Of a stretch of 64,000 bases of DNA, positions 23,893 through 31,847 are shown one piece after another. The position numbers and the translations under genes are program-made. Numbering within the stretch: the first letter of the stretch is position 1; each line of letters begins with the position of its first letter. The DNA comes from Lichenibacterium minor. Lineage in GTDB: Bacteria > Pseudomonadota > Alphaproteobacteria > Rhizobiales > Beijerinckiaceae. The notes below the pieces were generated by a model that had not been told where the DNA came from, did not search any database, and worked only from the letters and a program-made list of their open reading frames with translations. Where the stretch lies: positions 1 to 64,000 of the forward strand of contig NZ_QYBB01000023.1 in the NCBI RefSeq assembly GCF_004137685.1, given 5' to 3'.

Positions 23893-24297
23893 TCAGGGGA
23901 TCTTCTTGCCGTCCGGCCCGAAGGTCTTGAGATACGCCGTCACGTTGTCGATGTCGCTCTGCTTCGACAGCCCGGCGAAAGCCATCTTGGTGCCTGGAAC
24001 CTTGGCCTTCGGATCCTTGATGTACTCCTTGAAGGTCGCCTCATCCCAGACGATGTTGGAGTTCTTCATCGCTTCCGAGTAGGAATAGTCGGGGATGGAA
24101 GCGGAGTGCCGGCCGATCAGGCCGTTGAGCTGGGGGCCGACCGCGGTGTGGGCGCCCTCGCCGATCTGGTGGCAGGCCTTGCACTTCACGAAGACCTTTT
24201 CGCCCAGCGCGGCGTCGCCGGCCGCAGGTGCGTCCTGCGCCCTCGCGGCCCCGACCGACAGCAGCGCCAACATCGCGGCGGCAATTCTCATCGACAT
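23893..24297 (-). CDS. Cytochrome c, class I (c2/c550-like)
   Basis: The 134-residue periplasmic cytochrome has a signal peptide (MRIAAAMLALLSVGAARA-QD), heme motif CKACH (VFVKCKACHQIGEGAHTAVGPQLNG) and the axial Met in KVPGTKMAFAGL. The form is that of small soluble cytochromes that shuttle electrons from dehydrogenases to oxidases. It is convergent with the ABC-2 permease gene and is the third c-type cytochrome gene around the PQQ dehydrogenase, so it is a second candidate electron acceptor. Confidence 0.9.
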   Translation of the reverse strand: MSMRIAAAMLALLSVGAARAQDAPAAGDAALGEKVFVKCKACHQIGEGAHTAVGPQLNGLIGRHSASIPDYSYSEAMKNSNIVWDEATFKEYIKDPKAKVPGTKMAFAGLSKQSDIDNVTAYLKTFGPDGKKIP

Positions 24298-24822
24298 GTC
24301 CCAGTTCCCGATCTTTCGTCCGACCCGCGGTACGCTGCCGGGTTCGACCGGCGACCCGTCACGGATCTGGAATCATAACAAGGAGCGAGAGGATTTGTCC
24401 CGGCCTTTCGCCCCGCTGGCGACGGTCACGGATCGGCCGGGCCCGACGGAACGGCCCGGCGCGGGGCGGATCCATCCCGACCCGCCTCGTCGAGCACATC
24501 GGCAGGCCGCGTCACCTCGCGCGTGACATCCGCGCCGAAGCCAGCGGCCTCCGGTGGCCGGGTCCCGGCGTGTGGGATCGTCCGTCTGCCGGCCCCGCGC
24601 CGGGCTGCGCTTCGCTGGCGAGATCGGCTTCGGTGGGACGAACCCCGGAGAGCCGGCACAGGCCGAGCCAGGACGGCGCGAAAGGTGGAGATGTGCGACG
24701 CGCCCACACGGTCCCGCGGCGACAGCGGTCGAGCCTCGAAGGACGATGGGCGAGATGATTGCGAGTCTGAAGTCCGAACCCGATCAGAAGGGGATCGCGA
24801 CTTCGAACGACGTCATGTCGTG
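24298..24822 (+). other. Intergenic stretch, about 525 bp, no gene seen
   Basis: This lies between the start of the minus-strand cytochrome gene and tRNA-Leu(CAG). Several frames are open across it because of base composition, but none has recognisable protein sequence or a fitting ribosome site. It should contain the cytochrome promoter on its left side. Confidence 0.45.
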
Positions 24823-24907
24823 TGGTGCCCTGGAGAGGACTCGAACCTCCACGGTGTTACCCACTGGTACCTGAAACCAGCGCGTCTACCAATTCCGCCA
24901 CCAGGGC
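24823..24907 (-). tRNA. tRNA-Leu (anticodon CAG)
   Basis: On the minus strand the 85-nt sequence folds as a class II tRNA. The acceptor stem is GCCCTGG / CCAGGGC, the D-arm contains TGGCGGAATTGGTAGACGCG, the anticodon stem CTGGT / ACCAG has loop TTCAGGT (anticodon CAG), then come a long variable arm and the T-arm GGAGGTTCGAGTCCTCT. The discriminator A is followed by a genomically encoded CCA. Confidence 0.95.
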
Positions 24908-24975
24908 CTCGACCGCGCTTCTAGGAAGCTGGAGCGCGGCTGTCAACCCGTTTCGGCCGGCGAGGGTGGGGGAGT

Positions 24976-26208
24976 TCAGCGTCCTCGGGCGACGTCGGCC
25001 ACGAGTGCCGCCACGGCGTCGATGGCGTCGTCGGCGAGGCCGGCCCAGAGGGGCAGCCGCACCAGCCGCGCGCTGGAATCCTCCGTGACGGGCAGGGGGC
25101 CGTTCTGCCGCGCGAAGCGCAGCCCGGCGGGCGCGCTGTGGAGGGGCACGTAATGGAACACGGCACCGATCCCGGCCGCCTTGGTGCGCCTGAGCAGCTC
25201 GACGCGCTTGTCCACGCTCGGCATCGTCACGTAGTAGATGTGGGCGTTGTGGGCGCAGATCTGCGGCACCGTCGGCTGGGCGAGCAGCCCTTCGCGCGCC
25301 AGCGGCGCCAGGACGCGGTGGTAGCGCTCCCAGGCGCGATGGCGCGCGCGCTGGATCTCGTCGATCTTCTCGAACTGGGCGAGCAGGAAGGCGGCGTTGA
25401 GCTCGCTCGGCAGGTAGGACGAGCCGACGTCCACCCAGGTGTACTTGTCGACGCGGCCCTGGAGGAACTTGGTCCGGTTCGTGCCCTTCTCGCGCAGGAT
25501 GTGGGCGCGGTCGACGAAGCGCTCGTCGTTGATCAGCAGGGCGCCGCCCTCGCCGGCGATCACGTTCTTGGTCTCGTGGAAGCTGACGGCCCCGAGGTGG
25601 CCGATGGAGCCGAGCGGCCGGCCGTCGTAGCGCGCCGCCATGCCCTGGGCGGCGTCCTCGAGCACGAACAGGCCGTGGCGGTCCGCGATGGCCATGATTT
25701 CGTCCATGGCGGCGGAAACGCCGGCGTAATGGACGACGAAGATGGCGCGCGTGCGCTCCGTGATGGCGGCTTCGATCAGGCGTTCGTCGATGTTCAACGT
25801 GTCGGGCCGGATGTCGACGAAGACCGGGACGGCACCCCGCAGCACGGCCGCGTTGGCGGTGGACACGAAGGTGAACGACGGCATGATCACCTCGTCGCCC
25901 GGCGCGAGGTCGAACAGCATGGCCGCCATCTCCATCGCGGCCGTGCAGGAATGCGTCAGCAGGGCCTGGCGCGTCCCGGTTTCCCGTTCCAGCCAAGCGT
26001 TGCAGCGCTTGGTGAAGGGCCCGTCGCCGCTCAGGTGCCGGTTGCCGATGGCTTCCGCCAGATAGGCGAGTTCGTTGCCGGCCGGCAGCGGCACGTTGAA
26101 GGGGATGGGGCCGGCCTGGGTCGCGGGATGGGGTGCCGCGACGGGACCCGGGCTCTGGTGGTCGCTCGAAGACACGGTGGTGGCACGTTCTCGCGGGGAA
26201 GGGGGCAT
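24976..26208 (-). CDS. wecE: DegT/DnrJ/EryC1 aminotransferase, WecE-like (dTDP-4-amino-4,6-dideoxygalactose transaminase)
   Basis: The 410-residue PLP enzyme has the WecE/RffA pattern: IPFNVPLPAGNELAYLAEAI, LTHSCTAAMEMAAMLFDLAPGDEVIMPSFTFVSTANA, Asp185 in FVLEDAAQG and the PLP Lys214 in SFHETKN. The enzyme family makes dTDP-4-amino-4,6-dideoxy-galactose for surface polysaccharides. About 30 extra N-terminal residues precede the family start. AAGGA lies just before the ATG at 26208. No other nucleotide-sugar genes are adjacent, so the glycan it serves cannot be told. Confidence 0.88.
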   Translation of the reverse strand: MPPSPRERATTVSSSDHQSPGPVAAPHPATQAGPIPFNVPLPAGNELAYLAEAIGNRHLSGDGPFTKRCNAWLERETGTRQALLTHSCTAAMEMAAMLFDLAPGDEVIMPSFTFVSTANAAVLRGAVPVFVDIRPDTLNIDERLIEAAITERTRAIFVVHYAGVSAAMDEIMAIADRHGLFVLEDAAQGMAARYDGRPLGSIGHLGAVSFHETKNVIAGEGGALLINDERFVDRAHILREKGTNRTKFLQGRVDKYTWVDVGSSYLPSELNAAFLLAQFEKIDEIQRARHRAWERYHRVLAPLAREGLLAQPTVPQICAHNAHIYYVTMPSVDKRVELLRRTKAAGIGAVFHYVPLHSAPAGLRFARQNGPLPVTEDSSARLVRLPLWAGLADDAIDAVAALVADVARGR

Positions 26209-26358
26209 GTGCGATCCTTAAACCCGATCGCGCGCCGCGGCCACCCGATCCCGCGGTCGGGGCTCGACGCCGGCCCGGCGCCGGGGCTAGAAGGGTGCCC
26301 GCGATCGCGCCGCCGTCGCGTGCGACATCTTTACTTTCCCGCGGCACGCGTCCCCGGA

Positions 26359-26375
26359 TTAAGGAATTATTAACC
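26359..26375 (+). promoter_or_regulatory. Consensus CtrA-binding site upstream of single-domain response regulator
   Basis: TTAA-GGAATTA-TTAACC matches the CtrA consensus TTAA-N7-TTAAC exactly. It lies 53 bp before the ATG at 26428. A further half-site TTAACC occurs at 26383-26388. TTAA is rare in this GC-rich window, so the match is unlikely to be chance. CtrA is the cell-cycle master regulator of alphaproteobacteria. Confidence 0.7.
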
Positions 26376-26427
26376 GTTTCCGTTAACCCTGTGTTGACCG
26401 AGTTGTCGCGTTTTCCACGAGGACACC

Positions 26428-26793
26428 ATGCAGCGCAGCACGATCCTGATCGTCGAAGACGATGCCATGCTGCGGGCCGACACCGTGTCGTCGTTGGAGG
26501 ATGCCGGACTGTCCGTCATCGACCGCGCGGATGCCGACGAAGCTCTGGGCTTCCTGCTGGAAAACGGCACCGACGTCGCGGCCGTGCTGACGGACATCAA
26601 CATGCCCGGCCATTCGGACGGCGTTCACCTCGCCGAGATGATTTCCCGCCATTGGCCGCACATCGGCGTCGTGGTCACGTCGGGCGGGGCTCGGCCGCTG
26701 CGGGACCTGCCGGCGCGGGTCCACTTCATCCCGAAGCCGTGGCGGGCCGAGCAGGTCGTCGCCGCCATGCAGGTGCTCGTCGAGGCCGCCTGA
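26428..26793 (+). CDS. Single-domain response regulator
   Basis: The 121-residue protein is a bare receiver domain with no output domain. The acidic pair is in ILIVEDDAMLR, the phosphoacceptor Asp in VLTDINMPG, the switch Ser/Thr in VVTSGG and the Lys in IPKPW, all intact. Stand-alone receivers act in phosphorelays, chemotaxis or, as DivK and CpdR do, in cell-cycle control. The CtrA box upstream suggests cell-cycle-linked expression. ACGAGGA precedes the ATG. Confidence 0.9.
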   Translation: MQRSTILIVEDDAMLRADTVSSLEDAGLSVIDRADADEALGFLLENGTDVAAVLTDINMPGHSDGVHLAEMISRHWPHIGVVVTSGGARPLRDLPARVHFIPKPWRAEQVVAAMQVLVEAA

Positions 26794-26906
26794 AGTCTCG
26801 ACGCGCGGGGCCGGCACACCGGGCCCCGTTCAACGCCCGCGGCACCGCCCGCGCTATACACGGCGGCCGCCCTCCACTAGACATCGCACCGATTCTCGTG
26901 GAGCGC

Positions 26907-27920
26907 ATGATGGCCGGTTCCGATCTCGCGACCAATGGGCAGGTGACCGTCTTCGGCGCCTCCGGATTCTTGGGGCGCCACGTCGTGCGCGCCCTCGCCC
27001 GGGCCGGCTTCCGCGTCATGGCCGGCTGCCGCCGCCCGGACCTCGCCAACTACCTCCAGCCGCTCGGCCGCGTCGGGCAGATCCAGCCCGTCCAGACCAA
27101 CGTGCGCTACCCGGAATCGCTCGCCGCAGCCCTGCGCCACGCCGAAGTGGCGGTGAACCTCGTCGGCATCCTGTCCGAAAGCGGCGACCAGACCTTCGAG
27201 GCGGTGCATGTCGAGGGTGCGCGGGCCATGGCGCGGGCCGCGCGCGACGCCGGCGTGCGACGTTTCGTGCAGGTGTCCGCCATCGGCGCCGATGCCGAAT
27301 CGAACGCCGTCTACGGCCGCACCAAGGCCCGCGCCGAGGCGGCGGTGCGCGACATCTACCCCGACGCGGTGATCCTGCGGCCGTCGATCGTCTTCGGCCC
27401 CGAGGATGACTTCTTCAACCGCTTCGCCGCCATGGCGCGGTTCGCCCCCGCGCTGCCGCTGGTCGGGGGAGGCCACACCCGCTTCCAGCCGGTCTTCGTC
27501 GGCGACGTCGCCGATGCCGTGGCGCTGGCCGCCGAAGGCGGGGCCAGGGCCGGAACGGTGTACGAACTCGGCGGCCCGAGCGTCCGGACCTTCAAGGAGC
27601 TGATGGAATACGTCCTCGCCACGGTGCAGCGCAGCCGCCCCCTGGTGTCGGTGCCGTTCGGCGCCATGGAAGGGCCGGCCGCCCTCACGGAACGGCTGTC
27701 CGGGCTGATGATGGGGCTGTTCCCCAAGACGCTCCTGATGACCCGCGACCAGCTGAAGATGCTCGGCCACGACAACGTGGTGTCGGCCGTCGCCGTCGCG
27801 GAAGGCCGCACCCTGCAGGGGCTCGGCAACGAGCCGCGCGCGATGGAATCCGTGGTGCCGTCCTACCTGTACCGCTTCCGCAAGCACGGCCAGTTCGACC
27901 GCGACAGCCGCCTCGCGTGA
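26907..27920 (+). CDS. NDUFA9-like atypical SDR (complex I-associated NAD(P)H-binding protein)
   Basis: The 337-residue protein has an N-terminal Rossmann motif VFGASGFLG (residues 15-23), the YGRTKARAEAAVR segment with Tyr and Lys, and RPSIVFGPEDDFFNRFA. It matches the bacterial relatives of the mitochondrial complex I subunit NDUFA9. These are atypical extended SDRs usually encoded away from the nuo operon, and their catalytic role is unclear. ATGs at 26907 and 26910 are adjacent. A GTG at 26898 would add three residues. It ends in a bidirectional hairpin shared with the SDR gene. Confidence 0.88.
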   Translation: MMAGSDLATNGQVTVFGASGFLGRHVVRALARAGFRVMAGCRRPDLANYLQPLGRVGQIQPVQTNVRYPESLAAALRHAEVAVNLVGILSESGDQTFEAVHVEGARAMARAARDAGVRRFVQVSAIGADAESNAVYGRTKARAEAAVRDIYPDAVILRPSIVFGPEDDFFNRFAAMARFAPALPLVGGGHTRFQPVFVGDVADAVALAAEGGARAGTVYELGGPSVRTFKELMEYVLATVQRSRPLVSVPFGAMEGPAALTERLSGLMMGLFPKTLLMTRDQLKMLGHDNVVSAVAVAEGRTLQGLGNEPRAMESVVPSYLYRFRKHGQFDRDSRLA

Positions 27921-27928
27921 GCGGCCGG

Positions 27929-27954
27929 GCCCGGGGGTGGATCCACCCCCGGGC
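27929..27954. terminator. Perfect 26-bp palindrome, bidirectional terminator candidate
   Basis: The 13-base arms (27929-27941 and 27942-27954) are perfectly complementary, centred on GGATCC. The element sits exactly in the 43-bp gap between the convergent NDUFA9-like and SDR genes, 8 bp from one stop codon and 9 bp from the other. It can form a GC-rich hairpin in either transcript. No T-run follows, so termination is inferred from position and symmetry. Confidence 0.65.
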
Positions 27955-27963
27955 TTCGCGCCG

Positions 27964-28719
27964 TCAGCCCTGGCGCTTGATCGCGAAGGGGCCCGACGCC
28001 TGGCAGGTCGGCATCATCTCGACGCGGTTGATGTTGACGTGGCGCGGCAGCGTCACCACCCAGGCCACCGTTTCGGCGATGTCCTCGGAGGTCAGGGGTT
28101 CGGTGCCCTTGTAGACCGCCGCCGCCTTGTCGTCGTCGCCCGAAAAGCGGACGTTGCTGAATTCCGTGCCGCCGCACAGGCCAGGCTCGACGTCCGTCAC
28201 GCGCACGAAGGACCCCACGAGGTCCGCCTTCAGGTTGAGGCTGAACTGCTTCACGAAGGCCTTGGTGCCGCCGTAGACGTGGCCGCCCGGATAAGGGTAG
28301 GAGCCCGCCACGGAGCCCAGGTTGACGATGTGGCCGCGGTCCCGCTCCACCATGCCGGGCAGCAGGGCGCGCGTCATGTGGATCAGGCCGGTGACGTTGG
28401 TGGCGACCATACGGTCCCACTGCGCCAGGTCGGCCTTCGGGGCCGGGTCGAGGCCGAGGGCGAGCCCCGCATTGTTGACCAGGACGTCGACCTCGCGCCA
28501 GCCGTCCGGAAGGCTGCCCGGCAGCGCCGCCACGGCATCGGCGTCGGTGACGTCGAGCACGACGGGCAGCAGCCGCTCGCCGAGTTCGGCTCGAAGGGCG
28601 TCGAGCCGGTCGGCGCGGCGGCCCGCCGCGATCACGCGATGGCCGTCGGCCACGAGGCGCTGCGCGATGGCCCGGCCGAAGCCCGAGGTGGCGCCGGTGA
28701 CGAAGGCGGTGAGGCTCAT
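27964..28719 (-). CDS. Short-chain dehydrogenase (YdfG-like NADP 3-hydroxy acid dehydrogenase)
   Basis: The 251-residue classical SDR has cofactor motif TGATSGFG (residues 8-15), NNAG at 82-85 and the catalytic set Asn108, Ser136, Tyr149 and Lys153 (YGGTK). Arg residues after the second strand (AAGRRADR) favour NADP. Overall it resembles E. coli YdfG, which oxidises L-allo-threonine, serine and other 3-hydroxy acids. Substrate here is not determinable from context. The convergent neighbour shares a terminator-like palindrome. Confidence 0.87.
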   Translation of the reverse strand: MSLTAFVTGATSGFGRAIAQRLVADGHRVIAAGRRADRLDALRAELGERLLPVVLDVTDADAVAALPGSLPDGWREVDVLVNNAGLALGLDPAPKADLAQWDRMVATNVTGLIHMTRALLPGMVERDRGHIVNLGSVAGSYPYPGGHVYGGTKAFVKQFSLNLKADLVGSFVRVTDVEPGLCGGTEFSNVRFSGDDDKAAAVYKGTEPLTSEDIAETVAWVVTLPRHVNINRVEMMPTCQASGPFAIKRQG

Positions 28720-28836
28720 CGGACGCTCCGCGGCGCGCGAACGAATGGGGTCATGGCGGTCTCTCCTGTGACGTGTTCCGACGCTTGAGGGTTTAGCGCC
28801 GCGCCGCGCTGCGGGGATAGGGGCGGCCGCGAAGGC

Positions 28837-30357
28837 CTACATGGTGGCGCCGATCTGCCAGGGCACGAATTCGGCGTCGCCGTAGCCCAGCGCCTCGGAT
28901 TTCGTGAGCTCGCCCGACGCGACGGCGAGGATGCGCGCGAAGATGTCCCGGCCCTTGTCGGCGATCGACACGCCGTCGAGCACGTCGCCGCAGTCGACGT
29001 CCATGTCATCCGCCATGTGGCGGGCCATGTCGGAGTTGGTCGCGAGCTTGATCGAGGGCGTCGGCTTGCAGCCGTAGGCCGAGCCGCGGCCCGTGGTGAA
29101 GCACAGCACGTTGGCGCCGCCCGCGACCTGGCCGGTGGCGGACACGGGGTCGTAGCCGGGCGTGTCCATGAACACGAAGCCGCGCTCGGTCACCCGCTCG
29201 GCGTAGCGGTACACGGCCTTGAGGTCGCGGGTGCCGCCCTTGGCGGCGGCGCCGAGCGACTTCTCCAGGATGGTGGTGAGCCCGCCCGCCTTGTTGCCGG
29301 GCGACGGGTTGTTGTTCATCTCGCCGCCATTGCGCCGGGTGTAGTCCTCCCACCAGCGGATGGTGTCGACGAGCCTTTCGCCCACCTCCCGCGTCGCGGC
29401 GCGCCGCGTCAGCAGGTGCTCGGCGCCGTAGATTTCGGGGGTTTCGCTGAGGATCGCGGTTCCGCCGTGGTCGATGAGCAGGTCGGCGGCGGCGCCGAGC
29501 GCCGGGTTGGCGGTGATGCCCGAATAGCCGTCCGAGCCCCCGCACTGCAGGGCCAGCACGAGGTCGGCGGCGGGCATCGTTTCGCGCCGCGCCGCGTCGG
29601 CGGCGGGCAGCATCTCGAGGAGGCGTTTGACGCCGTTCTCGACGGTGCGGCGGGTGCCGCCCTCGTCCTGGATCGTCATGGTGCGGAAGCGGTCGCTTTC
29701 GCTGAGGCCGTATTCGGACTTCATGCGGCCGATCTGGAACACCTCGCAGCCGAGCCCGACCAGCAGCACGCCCGCGATGTTGGGGTTGGTGGCGTAGCCC
29801 CACTGCGTGCGCTTCAGGGCCTCGAACCCTTCGCCCCGGTCGGCCATGCCGCAGCCGGTGCCGTGCACGAGCGGGATGACGCCGTCCACGTGGGGGTAGT
29901 CGGCCAGCACGCCGGAACGCTCCACCTCCTTGGCGATGAAGCGCGCCACCGAGGCGGAACAGTTCACCGACGTCAGGATGGCGAGGTAGTTGCGAGTGCC
30001 GGCGCGGCCGTCGGCGCGGCGGAACCCCTGGAAGGTCGCCCGCTCCTCGTCGGGCACGAAGCTGTCGAGGCGGGTCGCTCGGCCGAACGCATAGTCGCGG
30101 GCGAAGTCCTCGCCCATGGCGAGGTTGTGCTCGTGCACCCAGTCGCCGGGCGCGACGGGGCGCGTCGCGAAGCCGATCACCTGCCCGAACTTCAGCACCG
30201 GCTGGCCGACGGCCACGGGCACCGTCGCCATCTTGTGCCCCTTCGGCACGCGCGCCGCCGCGACGACGCCGGACTCGGTGCTGTTTCCCGCCTGCAGCAC
30301 GTCGAGGGCGACCACGACGTTGTCGTCCGGATGGAGGCGGAGCGTTCGGGCCGTCAT
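28837..30357 (-). CDS. uxaA: Altronate dehydratase, UxaA family
   Basis: The 506-residue protein has an N-terminal SAF-like domain (LHPDDNVVVALDVLQAG) joined to the UxaA catalytic domain (GTRNYLAILTSVNCSASVARFI, GTGCGMADRGEGF, CGGSDGYSGITANPALG, EMNNNPSPGNKAGGL). It dehydrates D-altronate to 2-keto-3-deoxygluconate, the galacturonate branch. Its ATG overlaps the stop of the uxuB-like gene in an ATGA. It is the last gene of the minus-strand arm of the hexuronate cluster. Frame-open sequence upstream of 30357 belongs to the uxuB region and is not part of it. Confidence 0.92.
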   Translation of the reverse strand: MTARTLRLHPDDNVVVALDVLQAGNSTESGVVAAARVPKGHKMATVPVAVGQPVLKFGQVIGFATRPVAPGDWVHEHNLAMGEDFARDYAFGRATRLDSFVPDEERATFQGFRRADGRAGTRNYLAILTSVNCSASVARFIAKEVERSGVLADYPHVDGVIPLVHGTGCGMADRGEGFEALKRTQWGYATNPNIAGVLLVGLGCEVFQIGRMKSEYGLSESDRFRTMTIQDEGGTRRTVENGVKRLLEMLPAADAARRETMPAADLVLALQCGGSDGYSGITANPALGAAADLLIDHGGTAILSETPEIYGAEHLLTRRAATREVGERLVDTIRWWEDYTRRNGGEMNNNPSPGNKAGGLTTILEKSLGAAAKGGTRDLKAVYRYAERVTERGFVFMDTPGYDPVSATGQVAGGANVLCFTTGRGSAYGCKPTPSIKLATNSDMARHMADDMDVDCGDVLDGVSIADKGRDIFARILAVASGELTKSEALGYGDAEFVPWQIGATM

Positions 30358-31847
30358 GGGTGCTCTCCAAACCGCGCGACCGTGGCGGCGGCGCCGTCGC
30401 GCAGCAGAGACGACAAGGCCGCCACCACGGCGCCGGTGAAGCGGGGCTCGGCCGGCAGGTCGGAACCGAACACGGATGTCATGCCGAACAGCGCGCCGGC
30501 GAGCGCGCCCGCGTCCGCGGCGTCGGCCGTGCGGCGGCGAAGCTCGTCGGCCAGCGGATCGCGCAGGTCGATCGGCTCCCCGCGCTCGTCCCGACCCCGG
30601 GCGTAGCACATCCACGCGGCGACGCCGAGGGCGAGCCGGTCGATCGAGGCGCCGGCGGCCAAACGGTCGCGCACCGTGCCGAGCAGGCGCTGCGGCAGCT
30701 TCTGGGTGCCGTCCATGGCGATCTGCCAGGTGCGGTGGCGCAGCGCCGGGTTGCGGAAGCGCGCGACGAGTTCCTCCCCATAGGCGGCGGGGTCGAGGCC
30801 CGGCACCGGGGGCAGGGTGGGGGCGACCTCTGCACCCATCAGGCCGCGGACCAGGGCGGCGAAGCCCGGCGCCGCCAGGGTGTCGGCGACGGTCTCGTGC
30901 CCGGCGAGGTAGCCGAGGTAGGCCAGGGTCGAATGGCTGCCGTTCAGCATGCGCAGCTTGGCGAGTTCGAAGGGCGCGACGTCGGACACGAAGGTCGCGC
31001 CGGCCCTGTCCCAGGCGGGGCGGCCCAGGGCGAAATCGTCCTCGATGACCCATTGGGTAAAAGGTTCGGTCGGCACCGGCCAGGCATCGGACAGGCCGAG
31101 GGCCGCCGAGATGCCGTCCCGATCGGCCTCGGCCGTGGCCGGCACGATGCGGTCGACCATGGTGAACGGGCAGCGCAGCTCCGCCGCCACGGCGCGGCCG
31201 AGCGCGGGATCGCGCAGCTCGGCGAAGCGGACGAGCACGCGGCGCAGCGTGGCCCCGTTGTGGGGGAGGTTGTCGCAGCAGAGCGCGGTGAAGAAGGGCA
31301 GGCCGGCGGCGCGCCGGCGGCGCAGGGCCTCGACGACGAAGCCCGGCGCCGAACGGGGCGCGTCGGGATGGGCGAGGTCGTGGAGAACGTCCGGGTGCCG
31401 CTCGTCGAGGTCGCCCGTCGCCGGCGAATGGCAGTAGCCCTTCTCGGTGACGGTGAGCGACACGATGCGGGTGTCGGGGGCGCTCATGATCGTCAGCAGG
31501 GCGTCGGGGTCCTCCGGGGCGACGAGCAGGCGCGTCACGGCACCGATCACCTGCAGGCGCTCGGCCGCGGCGTCGCGGATCGCGAGGGCGTAGAGGCCGT
31601 CCTGAGGGGCGAGCGCGTCGCGCGTGTCGGGCGAGCGGAGCGACGCGCCGGCGATGCCCCAGCGCGCGTCGCCCGCCGCCAGCACGGCGTCGGTGTAGGC
31701 CGCCATGTGGGCGCGGTGGAAGGCGCCGATGCCGAGGTGGACGATGCCGGTCCGGAGCGACGAGCGGTCGTAGGCGGGGCGGCCCACGGCCGCGGGGAGG
31801 CGGCCGAGGGTGGCTTGGGACAGGCGGTCCATCGTCCGATCCGCCAT
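30354..31847 (-). CDS. uxuB: Fructuronate reductase / mannitol dehydrogenase family
   Basis: The 497-residue long-chain polyol dehydrogenase has the N-terminal NAD site GIVHLGIGAFHRAHMAAY and the catalytic signature KLRMLNGSHS (Lys, Asn and His in K-x4-N-x2-H spacing). With uxaC, uxuA and uxaA alongside, the likely reaction is D-fructuronate to D-mannonate. No separate tagaturonate reductase (uxaB) is seen, so the same enzyme may also make altronate for UxaA. The ATG overlaps the permease stop (TGATG). Substrate range is inference. Confidence 0.88.
   Translation of the reverse strand: MADRTMDRLSQATLGRLPAAVGRPAYDRSSLRTGIVHLGIGAFHRAHMAAYTDAVLAAGDARWGIAGASLRSPDTRDALAPQDGLYALAIRDAAAERLQVIGAVTRLLVAPEDPDALLTIMSAPDTRIVSLTVTEKGYCHSPATGDLDERHPDVLHDLAHPDAPRSAPGFVVEALRRRRAAGLPFFTALCCDNLPHNGATLRRVLVRFAELRDPALGRAVAAELRCPFTMVDRIVPATAEADRDGISAALGLSDAWPVPTEPFTQWVIEDDFALGRPAWDRAGATFVSDVAPFELAKLRMLNGSHSTLAYLGYLAGHETVADTLAAPGFAALVRGLMGAEVAPTLPPVPGLDPAAYGEELVARFRNPALRHRTWQIAMDGTQKLPQRLLGTVRDRLAAGASIDRLALGVAAWMCYARGRDERGEPIDLRDPLADELRRRTADAADAGALAGALFGMTSVFGSDLPAEPRFTGAVVAALSSLLRDGAAATVARFGEHP

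Noticed and set aside
26374..26388. Second CtrA site formed by TTAACC repeats upstream of 26428
   Set aside because: The spacing between the TTAA cores is nine bases, not seven, so only the first site fits the consensus. The other TTAACC is counted as a half-site.
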